A stretch of 64,000 bases of DNA from Bacteroides reticulotermitis JCM 10512 (GTDB lineage Bacteria > Bacteroidota > Bacteroidia > Bacteroidales > Bacteroidaceae). Made by a program: the position numbers and the translations under genes. Positions within the stretch are counted from its first letter, which is position 1, and each line of letters opens with the position of its first letter. The stretch covers positions 1 to 64,000 of the forward strand of contig NZ_BAIV01000009.1 of NCBI RefSeq assembly GCF_000517545.1, in the 5' to 3' direction. Shown here one piece after another: positions 19,305 through 28,796 of this stretch. A model generated the notes under the pieces. The model was given only the letters and a program-made list of their open reading frames with translations, was not told where the DNA came from and made no database searches.

Positions 19305-20759
19305 TTACCGGTTACGCTTCAGGAATAAGCGATCGGTGATAGTATTCGGCAGTTCTACTTCGTAGTGCGTCACCATGATTAGGGTTTTATCGCGACGGGC
19401 ACAGAAGGCTTCGATAATCTTCTTCACCCGACGACGGTTGTAGGTATCCAATCCGTGAAGAGGTTCATCCAGAATGAGCAACTCGGGATCTTTAACAAAA
19501 GCACGTGCTAATAAAGCCAACCGCTGTTCGCCACTGGAGAGTTGTAAGAAAGGTGTGTCTTTCAAATCGGCGATACCAAAGACGTCCATCCACCATTCAC
19601 ACACGGCCATCTGACTCGGTTGCGGGCGTTTATACAAGCCTATGCTATCGTGTAATCCGCTTGCTACGATTTCAATAGCCGGTAGATTTTTGAGATAGGC
19701 ACGGTGCATTTCCGGACTTACGTAGCCAATATGCTTCTTGATTTCCCAAATACTTTCGCCCGTCCCCCGTTTTCGTCCGAACAAGCTAATATCACAAGCA
19801 TAAGACTGCGGATTGTCCGCACAAACCAAGCTAAGCAAAGTCGATTTACCAGCTCCGTTTTCTCCACTCAACGCCCACTTTTCACCACGGCGTACCGTCC
19901 AATCCAATTCGTTCAAGATGGTGCGGTCACCATACCGGATGCTCACCTTATTCAATTTGACCACTTCGTCGGAATCATACTCATCCTCACCGTAAGCAAG
20001 GTTGATAATCCGCTGTTGCAGTTCATCAAAAGAGACGTCTGTATGCTGCAAACGAAACGCTTCCAAATAAGCATCCCGTTCCATTTTGGGAAGGACTCTC
20101 TTTCCGTCGACAGGAATCACGTGCGTGATGAATGAAGGTATATCATCCAACATGGAGAGCACCAGAATTATTTGCACGGACGACTGCTGCGTCAAGCGTT
20201 CCAGCAAGGTGAATAACAGTTCGCGGGTAGGAGCGTCCAATCCGATGAAAGGATTGTCCATGATCAGTACCCGGGGTGATGTAAGGAGTATTTTAGTTAA
20301 CTGAAATTTACGTAGTTCGCCACTGGAAAGAAGGATTATTTTCTTCTCGAGCATCGGTTCAATGCGAAACAGATCGAACAGTTCCTGTTTCAATCGCTCG
20401 TCTTTAATCTCGCCCAAGGTCTCGCGTACATCAGGTGCGTCATCCTGATCGTGCGCATTCCAGCGTTGTTGATAGTAATAATTGGCGTCGGCAGCCCCGT
20501 AGGTATCTCGAAAAGCGATGTATTTCACATTATCATATACGGTCTCGGTGGCAGAAGGAGCAAAGTCGTACGTCAACTGTCCTTCACGCAACGGATATTT
20601 GCCTAGCAACGTATCGATAAAAACACTTTTCCCTGCGGCGTTGGGCCCTACAATAGCGATATGCTCGCCAGAGGATATGGTAGCTGAAACGGGTTCGGAT
20701 AAACGCACAAGCGGGTTGCGCGCTACGCCCCCCGCTATGCTAAATGTATTTTGAGCCAT
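19305..20759 (-). CDS. Tandem ABC ATPase protein (ModF-like)
   Basis: A cytosolic protein with two ABC nucleotide-binding domains and no membrane segment, 484 residues. Domain 1 has Walker A VGPNAAGKS (about 36-44), signature LLSSGELRKFQL and Walker B VLIMDNPFIGLD. Domain 2 has Walker A LSGENGAGKST, signature LQLSSGEQRLAL and Walker B LLILDEPLHGLD. I chose the ATG at 20759 (MAQNTFSIAGGVARN). A -7 element TACCTTTG (20790-20783) lies just upstream, so the longer in-frame start at 20870 would precede transcription. E. coli ModF has this layout, but no molybdate genes are nearby, so the role is open. Confidence 0.88.
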   Translation of the reverse strand: MAQNTFSIAGGVARNPLVRLSEPVSATISSGEHIAIVGPNAAGKSVFIDTLLGKYPLREGQLTYDFAPSATETVYDNVKYIAFRDTYGAADANYYYQQRWNAHDQDDAPDVRETLGEIKDERLKQELFDLFRIEPMLEKKIILLSSGELRKFQLTKILLTSPRVLIMDNPFIGLDAPTRELLFTLLERLTQQSSVQIILVLSMLDDIPSFITHVIPVDGKRVLPKMERDAYLEAFRLQHTDVSFDELQQRIINLAYGEDEYDSDEVVKLNKVSIRYGDRTILNELDWTVRRGEKWALSGENGAGKSTLLSLVCADNPQSYACDISLFGRKRGTGESIWEIKKHIGYVSPEMHRAYLKNLPAIEIVASGLHDSIGLYKRPQPSQMAVCEWWMDVFGIADLKDTPFLQLSSGEQRLALLARAFVKDPELLILDEPLHGLDTYNRRRVKKIIEAFCARRDKTLIMVTHYEVELPNTITDRLFLKRNR

Positions 20760-20782
20760 CTTATTCTGTTGTTTATTGGCTG

Positions 20783-20790
20783 CAAAGGTA
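20783..20790 (-). promoter_or_regulatory. -7 element for the tandem ABC ATPase gene
   Basis: CAAAGGTA on the plus strand reads TACCTTTG on the minus strand, 23 bp before the chosen start. It decides the start codon of that gene. Confidence 0.6.
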
Positions 20791-20925
20791 ATAAATTCAT
20801 CATAAAACCGATTGATTGCAAGTCCGTTTTTATAGACTACAACCAAAAACGTACGGTTCTCCGAACCCAATCGGCCGTAAGTTTAGCCTCATCCGGGAGT
20901 TACCCATTTAAAATCATTCCCGCCC

Positions 20926-23061
20926 CTACTTGGTGAATCCGTAAGGCGGACATTCAAAATTAGTAATCTCGAGTTTGAACTCCATCATATCTTTGAGGTT
21001 GTGCACCGGACGTTCCAATTCATGCGGTATGGCTTGTTTGCTAAACTGCTGAAAATAGAGCAGGCAGGCATCCCGCCACCAGACAGCATCACGCGACTGA
21101 ATCCTGAGTCGATGCTGCACATCTTCAAACCGTTGTCGATCTATGAATGTTTCTGCCCGATCCCATATTTTCTGAAATTGGCGGGTTGTTTGCACACCGC
21201 GGTCGTATGTATAACACAATTCATCCCAAAGTGTACGCCCACTCTTCATGGAATGCGTCCACGGTACATGATGAAACCAGAGAAGGAGTTTTTCGGGACA
21301 AGTATCGAGCCCATCGTATTGTTCACACAACGGAGAGTGATATTGTGCCGTCGCATTGCTTCCGGTACTGCTACGATCGAAACCGATGCCATTCGGATCG
21401 GCACGGTGATAGTAAGCAGGCATCCAATCGGCACGAGCTCCCTCAATATCGCACCAAGGTTCGGGACCATAGTGATGATTCCACGCAAAAAGATGATGAA
21501 GCCCTAACGGCATCATATAGTCAACCACCGCTTCTCTCGACTTTTGAAGAATTTCAGCATTGAGCAGGGTAAGCAACCAATTAAGTTGTTCCCGGTCTTC
21601 CGCCGGTTCGATACCGACCGTTCGCGCATCGGCAACAGGAAGGAAAGTAAGCCGCAACCACTCCTCGCCTATCTGTTCGGCCGAAAGGTCGTGCTTCCAC
21701 GCCAAGCGTCCGAAAGCATACCAGTTGGCCTGGGCCAAAGGATGTCCGCACCAGTTTACATCATTCCCGATGTTGCTGACTCCCGCAATAGCAGCCAGTG
21801 AATGACCATAAAGCGAGCCGTCTGTGACGCGAGCAACAGTAGAACCTTCGCCCTGTGCATACGTATCGCTATCCAAACACTCTTTCCACATCGGCGCCAG
21901 AAAAGCCACATGATTAGAGAATCCTAAATACTCTTGTGTGATTTGCAGTTCCGGCATAACAGCCGTCTTCTTCATGGCTCCAAATAGCGGGCTGAACGGC
22001 TCGCGAGGTTGAAAGTCCACCGGTCCGTTCTTGATCTGTACAATTACATTTTCCCGAAACTTCCCGTCCAGCGGTTCAAACTCCAGATAGGCTTGTTTGG
22101 CACGGTCGCTATCGGATGGTGAATAGACAAAGGCACGCCACATTACAATGCCCTGATAGGGTTTCAACACATCAGCAAGTAAATTGGCACCTTCGGCATG
22201 GGTGCGCCCGTAATCGCACGGACCGGGCTGACCTTCCGAATTAGCCTTTACAAGGAAACCTCCGAAGTCGGGTATAACCGAATAGATCTCTTTCACTTTC
22301 TGCTTCCACCAGGCAGCGACTTCCTTATTCAAGGGGTCGGCTGTCGGCAATCCACCTAAAGCCATGGGTGAAGCAAAGTTGATGGAGAGATAAACCTTCA
22401 CACCGTAAGGACGGAAAATGTCTGCCAATGCTTTCACTTTTTGCAAATAGTTGGCAGATAATATTTCGGGGCTAGCATTGACATTGTTCAACACGGTCGC
22501 ATTAATCCCGATAGAAGCGTTAGCACGTGCGTAAGCTTCGTAACGGGGAGAGATAACCGCGGGCAGTTCGTCCCAATTCCAAAGTGAATGCCCGGCATAA
22601 CCGCGTTCGATTGTGCCATCCAGATTATCCCAATGGTTGAGGATGCGAATTTTGTAATCCGGTTTCTCCGAAATGTCCAGTCGATCCAGTTTTGTACCCT
22701 CCAATTGTCCCGTTGCTTGCAATTGGAGTAGATGATAGGCTCCGTAGAGTAATCCCTGATCGCCGGAAGAGGTCACCGTAACCTGCTTCGCCCCGATAGT
22801 CGTACGAATGGTATAACCTTCGTTTCCCAACGCCCGATGTTCTTTATCCGACCGTATTTCCAATGCAACAGGCACCGGCATAAGCCAGGCTTTCCGCAGT
22901 TCGGAAGCAGCTATATTGATTGTCGGCGATTGTCGTTGGACGATAACTTCGGATTGGCCATTTGTTGCATAACGAAGCCATAAAGCGCTCCCGTCTTCCG
23001 CACGAGCGAACGAGCAAAGCACAAACAAGGTAGTCAGTAGTGATAAAAGTCTCATCGGCAT
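20926..23061 (-). CDS. GH67 alpha-glucuronidase
   Basis: Removes (4-O-methyl-)glucuronic acid from the non-reducing end of xylo-oligosaccharides. The 711-residue protein starts with a signal peptide (LLSLLTTLFVLCSFARA), so it is exported, probably to the periplasm. An N-terminal domain (about 25-130) precedes the catalytic TIM barrel with NHWDNLDGTIERGYAG, LSINFASP and VKANSEGQPGPCDYGRTHAE, which carries catalytic acidic residues. A C-terminal helical domain ends in FECPPYGFTK. Length is normal for GH67. It is the last gene of the minus-strand xylan operon, 110 bp after the GH43 gene. GH67 enzymes are almost diagnostic for glucuronoxylan use. Confidence 0.96.
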   Translation of the reverse strand: MPMRLLSLLTTLFVLCSFARAEDGSALWLRYATNGQSEVIVQRQSPTINIAASELRKAWLMPVPVALEIRSDKEHRALGNEGYTIRTTIGAKQVTVTSSGDQGLLYGAYHLLQLQATGQLEGTKLDRLDISEKPDYKIRILNHWDNLDGTIERGYAGHSLWNWDELPAVISPRYEAYARANASIGINATVLNNVNASPEILSANYLQKVKALADIFRPYGVKVYLSINFASPMALGGLPTADPLNKEVAAWWKQKVKEIYSVIPDFGGFLVKANSEGQPGPCDYGRTHAEGANLLADVLKPYQGIVMWRAFVYSPSDSDRAKQAYLEFEPLDGKFRENVIVQIKNGPVDFQPREPFSPLFGAMKKTAVMPELQITQEYLGFSNHVAFLAPMWKECLDSDTYAQGEGSTVARVTDGSLYGHSLAAIAGVSNIGNDVNWCGHPLAQANWYAFGRLAWKHDLSAEQIGEEWLRLTFLPVADARTVGIEPAEDREQLNWLLTLLNAEILQKSREAVVDYMMPLGLHHLFAWNHHYGPEPWCDIEGARADWMPAYYHRADPNGIGFDRSSTGSNATAQYHSPLCEQYDGLDTCPEKLLLWFHHVPWTHSMKSGRTLWDELCYTYDRGVQTTRQFQKIWDRAETFIDRQRFEDVQHRLRIQSRDAVWWRDACLLYFQQFSKQAIPHELERPVHNLKDMMEFKLEITNFECPPYGFTK

Positions 23062-23171
23062 TTAGTAAGATAGCCTTTGACTGAAGAAGTAGCATCCACC
23101 GCCTGCACATAATCTTCTTTCAAGCAGCAACGGATACTTCTTAAGTCAAAGGCTGTGAAGTTATACAATAA

Positions 23172-24148
23172 TTATTTATCTAATCCCTCAATGGTTCTAA
23201 TTCGTCCATCCGCATCGTAATGCAGTTCGCACACCTTCAGGCTACGCAGCCAGGTCTGTCCGCCGGACGGCACGCAATCGTGATGGAACAAATACCATTT
23301 TCCTTTAAACTCTACGATGGAGTGATGCGTAGTCCAACCTACTACCGGAGTTAAAATAACTCTTGATAGGTAAACGGCCCGTAGGGATTATCACCAATCG
23401 CGTAACAGAGTAAATGAGTATCGCCCGTAGAATATGAGAAATAGTATTTACCGTTATATTTATGCACCCACGAAGCCTCAAAGAACCGACGCTCGGTATC
23501 TCCGGCAGTCAACGGTTGCCCCTTCTCATCCAGTATAATTACCGGACGGGGCTCTTCGGCAAATTCAAGCATATCATCACTCAACCGGGCTATACGTGGT
23601 GGCAAAGCTAACTCCTCTCCTTCCGGCAGCACCGCACTCTCCAAAGCTTTATTATCGCGGTAGCGTTGCAATTGTCCGCCCCAAAGGCCGCCGAAGTACA
23701 TATAGTATTTGCCGTCTCCATCGTCCAAGATGGCGGGGTCCATGCTATAGCTCCCTTTCATTGGATTTTGTTCGGGCACAAACGGACCGTATGGCTTATC
23801 GCTTACGGCCACACCAATACGGAAAATATCATTCTGATCTTTTAGAGGAAAATAAAGGTAATACTTACCGTTTTTGAAAGCAATGTCGCAATCCCAAAGC
23901 TGACGTCCCGCCCAAGGTATGTTTTCGACAGAGAGTACCACACCATGATCGGTCACTTCGCCGTGCATGACATCATCCGTAGAGAACACATGGTAATCTT
24001 TCATATTGAAATGATCGCCATTATCGTTTTCGGCGATTCCGCTCTCCCAGTCGTGTGAAGGGTAAATATAGAGTTTGCCCTCAAATACATGCGCAGAAGG
24101 GTCTGCCATATAATCACCGGGTACTAAATATCTCTTTTCATTTTTCAT
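23172..24148 (-). CDS. xynD: GH43 beta-xylosidase/arabinofuranosidase (one frameshift)
   Basis: Five-bladed propeller glycosidase of about 325 residues without a signal peptide, so probably cytosolic. Catalytic residues lie in YMADPSAHVFEGKLYIYPSH (base Asp), SMDPAILDDGDGKYYMYFGG (pKa Asp) and RRFFEASWVHKYNGKYYFSY (acid Glu). The frame breaks near 23362 after GPFTYQ. One missing G restores GVILTPVVGWTTHHSIVEF, then KGKWYLFHHDC, and ends at GLDK. It fits XynD-type enzymes that clear xylo-oligosaccharides next to a GH10 enzyme and a symporter, as in the known Prevotella/Bacteroides xylan cluster. Confidence 0.93.
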
Positions 24149-24198
24149 GATTTCAGTCTTTTTAGAAGGTTTATGTATGGTTGGAACGCCAACCAGTC

Positions 24199-25335
24199 TT
24201 ACTTTTTTACAGCTTCGTCGATTATTCGGCCGACTACCGGTTTGGGTTGATGATTCCGATCAAAAAGCAAAGGATAATCCGTACGTCCCGGCATGGGCCA
24301 ACCATTCCGCCAAGAATCCGAATCGGCTATTCCCCATAGGGTCACTCTCGAAATAACTTCATGATGCTTGAGAAACAGACGGAAGAAGTCGTTCATCCGA
24401 TTGTTCCAAGCTTCCGATTGTTCTTCGGGCAATTGGGTCGGATAAGGATTCATTTCTTTCTGGTATTCAAAAGTTGCTGAAAGCTCAGCTCCGATATTCG
24501 TACGGGGTATAGGCAATACAGTCAAGTCTAATTCGGTAATCATCACTTTGACACCGGTTCCGGCAAAAGCCAAAATGCTTTTCTCAAACTCGCTGATTTC
24601 CGGATAGTCCATTCCGATATGTCCCTGCATACCTACCGCGTCAATACGAATGCCACGTTTCTTCAGATCTTCTACAATCCGAACTACTCTTTCACGTTTT
24701 CCCACATAAGCCATTGAGAAGTCGTTGTAGTAAAGCTCGGCGTCGGGGTCTGCCTCCTGTGCATACTGGAAGGCCAAAGGTATGAATTCTTCCCCCAATA
24801 TCTGATAAAACTTACTCTTGCGATACGACCCGTCATCTTCTACAGCCTCGTTCACAACATCCCAACCTTTGATACGTCCCTTGTAGCGTTTCATAATCGT
24901 GGTGATGTGTGCTTTCATGCGCTTCTTCAACACAGCCGGTGAAACATTACGACCTTCCTTATCAACACAAAACCAAGGAGAAAGTTGCGAATGCCAGATT
25001 AAAGTATGACCGATAATAGTCATATTATTCTGTTCACCGAACGCCACAAACTCGTCGGCTTTCGTAAAGTCATAACGATTTTCTTCCGGATGAATCTCCC
25101 CACTCTTCATGCAGTTCTCTGCCACAATGGAGTTAAAATGCTTTTGAAGAACCTGTAGTCCTGCCTGGTCTTTACCGGCAGCTTGCCGTGTATTTACAGC
25201 TGCTCCAATGAGAAACTTGTCTTTCAGAGCCTCTTTTAGTGTGTTAACCTCTTGAGCAAAGGTTACTGAAGCAACATTCATCAGTGCCAATGCAATCCAC
25301 AGAGGAGTAGTTGCCATTCTTTTTGTCATCTTCAT
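24199..25335 (-). CDS. xynA: GH10 endo-1,4-beta-xylanase
   Basis: A 378-residue single-domain GH10 TIM-barrel enzyme with an N-terminal signal peptide ([19 protein letters not shown]). The acid/base Glu is in [13 protein letters not shown] (about residue 160), and the nucleophile Glu is in [12 protein letters not shown] (about residue 265). The conserved [15 protein letters not shown] strand is present. It probably acts in the periplasm on imported xylo-oligosaccharides, because the locus has a separate, longer surface GH10. Position between the symporter (16 bp) and GH43 genes supports co-transcription. Confidence 0.95.
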   Translation of the reverse strand: MKMTKRMATTPLWIALALMNVASVTFAQEVNTLKEALKDKFLIGAAVNTRQAAGKDQAGLQVLQKHFNSIVAENCMKSGEIHPEENRYDFTKADEFVAFGEQNNMTIIGHTLIWHSQLSPWFCVDKEGRNVSPAVLKKRMKAHITTIMKRYKGRIKGWDVVNEAVEDDGSYRKSKFYQILGEEFIPLAFQYAQEADPDAELYYNDFSMAYVGKRERVVRIVEDLKKRGIRIDAVGMQGHIGMDYPEISEFEKSILAFAGTGVKVMITELDLTVLPIPRTNIGAELSATFEYQKEMNPYPTQLPEEQSEAWNNRMNDFFRLFLKHHEVISRVTLWGIADSDSWRNGWPMPGRTDYPLLFDRNHQPKPVVGRIIDEAVKK

Positions 25336-25351
25336 GCTTATCTTAAATATA

Positions 25352-26836
25352 TTAGTTATTTTCTACTCTCCGTTTAGACAGTTCGGACTGCACATGCTCA
25401 TTCATTCCCTTGGATATCGGATAGAAGAACAATGCTATCACGCCGATAAAGAATGTTATAGCGGGAATCAGACTGGATGTCAGACGGATTCCGAAAATCG
25501 CGCTTTCTGTTTGCACCACATTCGGCACAAAGCCAAAATTGTCTACGATCATTCCGCAGATAAATCCACCTAGCCCCAAACCAGCTTTCAGTGCAAAGAC
25601 AATACCTGCAAAGACTAATCCGGTGGCACGGCGATGGTTCACCCATTCTGAATGGTCGGCCACATCGCCCATCATAGCCCAAAGCAACGGAATAGTAGGC
25701 GCGTAAGCCAAGCTCTTCAGACAGTTTATGATGAATATGGCCAGAATATTAGACGAGTCGACCATAAAGAACATTCCGGTAAATACAGCGGTCAGTGTCA
25801 AACAGATTAGGAAAACGTTCCGCTTGCCAAAGATGTTGGATAGATAGCCGGAAAGCAAAATCACACCGGCTAATGTTATAATTTGCCCAATCATATTGAA
25901 TAAACTGAATCCTACAGCGAATGCATTGCTATGGTCAGGTTGGGCTATCAGTCCGAAAGCATCGAGAAACTTATGCCAGATTCCGTACACTTCGCCATCT
26001 ATTCGGACTAAACCGAAATTCTGTAGAAAATCAAAAAGGGCTGCCTTGTCTACAAAGTAATTGAAGTAGTAAGACATACTGCTGCCCCACAAAGCCAATG
26101 TGGTGAAAAGGAATAAGGTCAACGCGAACATCGACTTCCACGGACGGCTTCCGAATATATCTTTAAAGTCCTGCGATACAGAGTTCTTTTGCCCCGCAGG
26201 AGGTGTGATGCGCTCTTTGGCTGAGAAGAAAGTTATCACTAACAAAACGACTCCAACTACTGCGAACAAGGAGATGGTCAGGAACCATCCTTGCTGATCG
26301 TCCCCTTTTCCAAACTTAGAAACCAAGGGGAGTGTAAGCCCCTGAACAATAAAAGTGGCAATGGTGGCCGTCACAAAACGAATGGAAGAAATGCTTGTAC
26401 GCTCCTTAATATCGCTCGTCATCACTCCACCCAAAGAAGCATAGGGGGTGTTGTTGAATGAGTAGATCGACATTAACAGCGTATAGGTTACACCGGCATA
26501 AATGATTTTACCCCGTTCGCTTAAATCCGGTGTCGTAAAGGCTAGTATAAAGAATACGGCAAACGGAATAGCTGTCCACAATAACCAAGGCCGATACTTT
26601 CCCCAACGGGTATTGGTACGGTCGGATAAAATCCCCACGACAGGGTCTACAAATGCATCGAAGACACGAGCGAACAGTAAGATTGATCCGGCTGCGGTTG
26701 CCTTAATTCCAAATACATCGGTGTAAAAGAATAGTTGGAACATCATCATCATCTGGAAAACCAAATTTGCTGAACCGTCTCCCAAACTATAACCGATTTT
26801 CTCGGCCATCGACACTTTTTGAGTCTGTGCTTTCAT
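25352..26836 (-). CDS. xynB: MFS/GPH family sugar:cation symporter
   Basis: Inner-membrane transporter of 494 residues with about 12 hydrophobic segments. The N-terminal blocks [20 protein letters not shown] and [21 protein letters not shown] are signatures of the glycoside-pentoside-hexuronide (GPH) family, with MelB-like Asp positions. The C-terminal region includes [16 protein letters not shown]. In xylan clusters such symporters bring xylose or short xylo-oligosaccharides into the cytoplasm. It starts 11 bp after the esterase gene. Confidence 0.94.
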   Translation of the reverse strand: MKAQTQKVSMAEKIGYSLGDGSANLVFQMMMMFQLFFYTDVFGIKATAAGSILLFARVFDAFVDPVVGILSDRTNTRWGKYRPWLLWTAIPFAVFFILAFTTPDLSERGKIIYAGVTYTLLMSIYSFNNTPYASLGGVMTSDIKERTSISSIRFVTATIATFIVQGLTLPLVSKFGKGDDQQGWFLTISLFAVVGVVLLVITFFSAKERITPPAGQKNSVSQDFKDIFGSRPWKSMFALTLFLFTTLALWGSSMSYYFNYFVDKAALFDFLQNFGLVRIDGEVYGIWHKFLDAFGLIAQPDHSNAFAVGFSLFNMIGQIITLAGVILLSGYLSNIFGKRNVFLICLTLTAVFTGMFFMVDSSNILAIFIINCLKSLAYAPTIPLLWAMMGDVADHSEWVNHRRATGLVFAGIVFALKAGLGLGGFICGMIVDNFGFVPNVVQTESAIFGIRLTSSLIPAITFFIGVIALFFYPISKGMNEHVQSELSKRRVENN

Positions 26837-26847
26837 GCTAATACTTT

Positions 26848-28512
26848 TTATTTATTATGTCCTCTTTCTTGGGAAGCAGCTTCAGACACACGCTTTCCCA
26901 ATGTTTTTTTGTCAAGTGGATGGATATCGTTCCATTCGCCCAGGTCACTATTTTTAATTAAAGTGACATTTTTGTTTTGATCGCTCACTTCAGCCTGTAC
27001 TTTTCTGAACGCTGCCCAAGCTGCCCGTCCGCCTTTATCATCGGGCGAAAGAAAGTCAGCTAGTTCAATGATATAGAAAGGCATATCGGGTTGATGCCAG
27101 TTTTGTCTCCAATCAGCCATCATAGCGGTTAGAAGGCTGGCGTATTCGTTGCGACGAGACACGTTCGACTCTCCCTGATACCAGATAACACCCGTCACAG
27201 CATAATTAACCAAAGGAGCAATCATGCCATTGTACAGTCCTACCGGTTTATATTGAAAGAATGTTTGTCCCGGAGCAGTTGGCATGGGCGTACCCAAACG
27301 ATACTTCCAGATTCCTTCCAAACTGATTTCCGATTCTCCTTTTTCGGGTTGTCCTGCCCCAAACAATATCTTATACGGTTTCTCTTTCACAAAATGGGGA
27401 TAACCTCCGTTACTGATAAGTCGCACGGTAATTGTATTCTTCCCCGCTTTCAGTAAGTTGGCAGGAATCGAGTAAATACGTGGAGGATATTGGTAAGAAA
27501 CGGTTCCGACAAACGTTCCGTTGACATATACCGAATCGGCATCTACCACACATCCCAAACGGAGGGTGGCCTTTTGTCCGGCTTGTTCGCCTGAAACCTG
27601 AATGTCTTTCCGAAACCAATGCGATCCGTTGACGGGGCCCACTTCATTCGACGCCCATTCGGTGGCGAACATATCAGTTTGCGCCCAAGCCGCATCATCG
27701 TAATCGGCCGCATACCAAGGTGTAGATTCATGTAATCCGGCATCACCACGATAGAGAGCTACATTCCAAGCATGACTTTTCTTTCCTTCTTCTTGCCTCA
27801 TCGTTGCGATCAGGTCGTCGGACTCATAGATATGTTTCTCATTGAGATACATCGGAAAAGGTTTCAATCCTTCTTCACTTATCCAAGCTTCTACAGGCGA
27901 ACCACCTACACTTGAATTAATGATTCCGACGGGTATACGGGTCTTTGCATACAGATCTTTGGCAAAGAAATAGGCAAGCGCAGAGAAAGACATACTGTTT
28001 TCAGGTGTCAATGCCTTCCACGAGGCACCCGGCACATCGGTTTGCGGAGCATGAAAATCATAACGCAAAGGAACTTTGAACTGCCGGATCATCGGGTAAT
28101 CACTGTCTGCGGATATTTCATCGCGAAACATATCGGTAACCCGGGCAACAGGTAGTTCCATATTCGATTGTCCGGAACAAAGCCAAACGTTGCCGACTAG
28201 AATATCCTTAAGCTGAATTTCATTGATGCTCATCGTATAAGGTCCTCCGGCTTTCAATGCCGGCAAGTCTATCTTCCAGCAACCTTTGGCATCGGCATGC
28301 GATGTGTACTTTTTCTTCAGAAAGGTAAGAGATATTGTTTCACCCGGATCAGCATATCCCCAAACAGCAAGCTGCTGTCCATGCTGAAGAACCATTCCAT
28401 CGGAAACAAGAGCGGGCAGTTTAACCTTTGCCTCACTCCAAAGAGTGAGGCAAAGGCACACAACTACTAACCCAACCTTTAAAAACCAATACTTATTCAT
28501 TCTGTTTTTCAT
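26848..28512 (-). CDS. Sialate O-acetylesterase-family (acetylxylan) esterase
   Basis: SGNH-type carbohydrate acetylesterase (SASA/DUF303 family), 554 residues, with a signal peptide. Block I has the catalytic Ser in VWLCSGQSNMELP (about residue 118). GVIWYQGESN and NDIHPLDKKTLGKRV (Asp-His) complete the active site. A jelly-roll insertion occupies about 235-370 (SHWFRKDIQVSGEQ). First gene of the xylan degradation operon, directly downstream of the 21-bp repeat promoter. In this context it most likely removes acetyl groups from acetylated xylan, although the family name refers to sialic acid. Confidence 0.9.
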   Translation of the reverse strand: MKNRMNKYWFLKVGLVVVCLCLTLWSEAKVKLPALVSDGMVLQHGQQLAVWGYADPGETISLTFLKKKYTSHADAKGCWKIDLPALKAGGPYTMSINEIQLKDILVGNVWLCSGQSNMELPVARVTDMFRDEISADSDYPMIRQFKVPLRYDFHAPQTDVPGASWKALTPENSMSFSALAYFFAKDLYAKTRIPVGIINSSVGGSPVEAWISEEGLKPFPMYLNEKHIYESDDLIATMRQEEGKKSHAWNVALYRGDAGLHESTPWYAADYDDAAWAQTDMFATEWASNEVGPVNGSHWFRKDIQVSGEQAGQKATLRLGCVVDADSVYVNGTFVGTVSYQYPPRIYSIPANLLKAGKNTITVRLISNGGYPHFVKEKPYKILFGAGQPEKGESEISLEGIWKYRLGTPMPTAPGQTFFQYKPVGLYNGMIAPLVNYAVTGVIWYQGESNVSRRNEYASLLTAMMADWRQNWHQPDMPFYIIELADFLSPDDKGGRAAWAAFRKVQAEVSDQNKNVTLIKNSDLGEWNDIHPLDKKTLGKRVSEAASQERGHNK

Positions 28513-28562
28513 TGTCTTTATATATCCATTGCAGATAAATATTCCATTCGATGTTCACTTTG

Positions 28563-28670
28563 CAAACTTAGGAAGTTTCTGTACGGAAGCTCCGAAATAA
28601 TGATTCAAATCATTTCCTCTCGGTTACATCCTTGTTCACTCGTGTTACAAATACTTATCAGGATGTTACA
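28563..28670 (-). promoter_or_regulatory. Promoter with 21-bp-spaced TGTTACA operator for the esterase operon
   Basis: The -7 element TAAGTTTG (complement of 28563-28570) lies 50 bp before the esterase start. Upstream of it are repeats at 28622-28628 (GGTTACA), 28643-28649 (TGTTACA) and 28664-28670 (TGTTACA), exactly 21 bp apart. A weaker one in the same register lies at 28601-28607 (TGATTCA). The 21-bp direct-repeat spacing equals that of AraC-type half-sites. The same layout is found at two other promoters of this locus, so it is probably the operator of the hybrid regulator at 37679. Confidence 0.75.
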
Positions 28671-28689
28671 TCTGCTCAAAAAACACCGA

Positions 28690-28762
28690 TAAAAAGGGCG
28701 AAACAAGTATTATTGTCTCCATTCAAACTTTCTGCAACAAACAATAATACTTGTAATTCGCC
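28690..28762 (-). terminator. Terminator of the susC-xylanase operon
   Basis: A stem of about 20 bp joins 28697-28716 and 28741-28762 (core ACAAGTATTATTGT and its complement, two extra bases on one side). On the minus strand it is followed by CCCTTTTTAT. It lies 35 bp after the GH10 stop and separates the two minus-strand operons. Confidence 0.85.
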
Positions 28763-28796
28763 TTTTCCATACATAGCCCATCAGGCTATATCCGTG

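Noticed and set aside
20760..20870. Longer N-terminus for the tandem ABC ATPase
   Set aside because: The extension is not homologous to the family and would place the start codon upstream of the TACCTTTG promoter element at 20783-20790.
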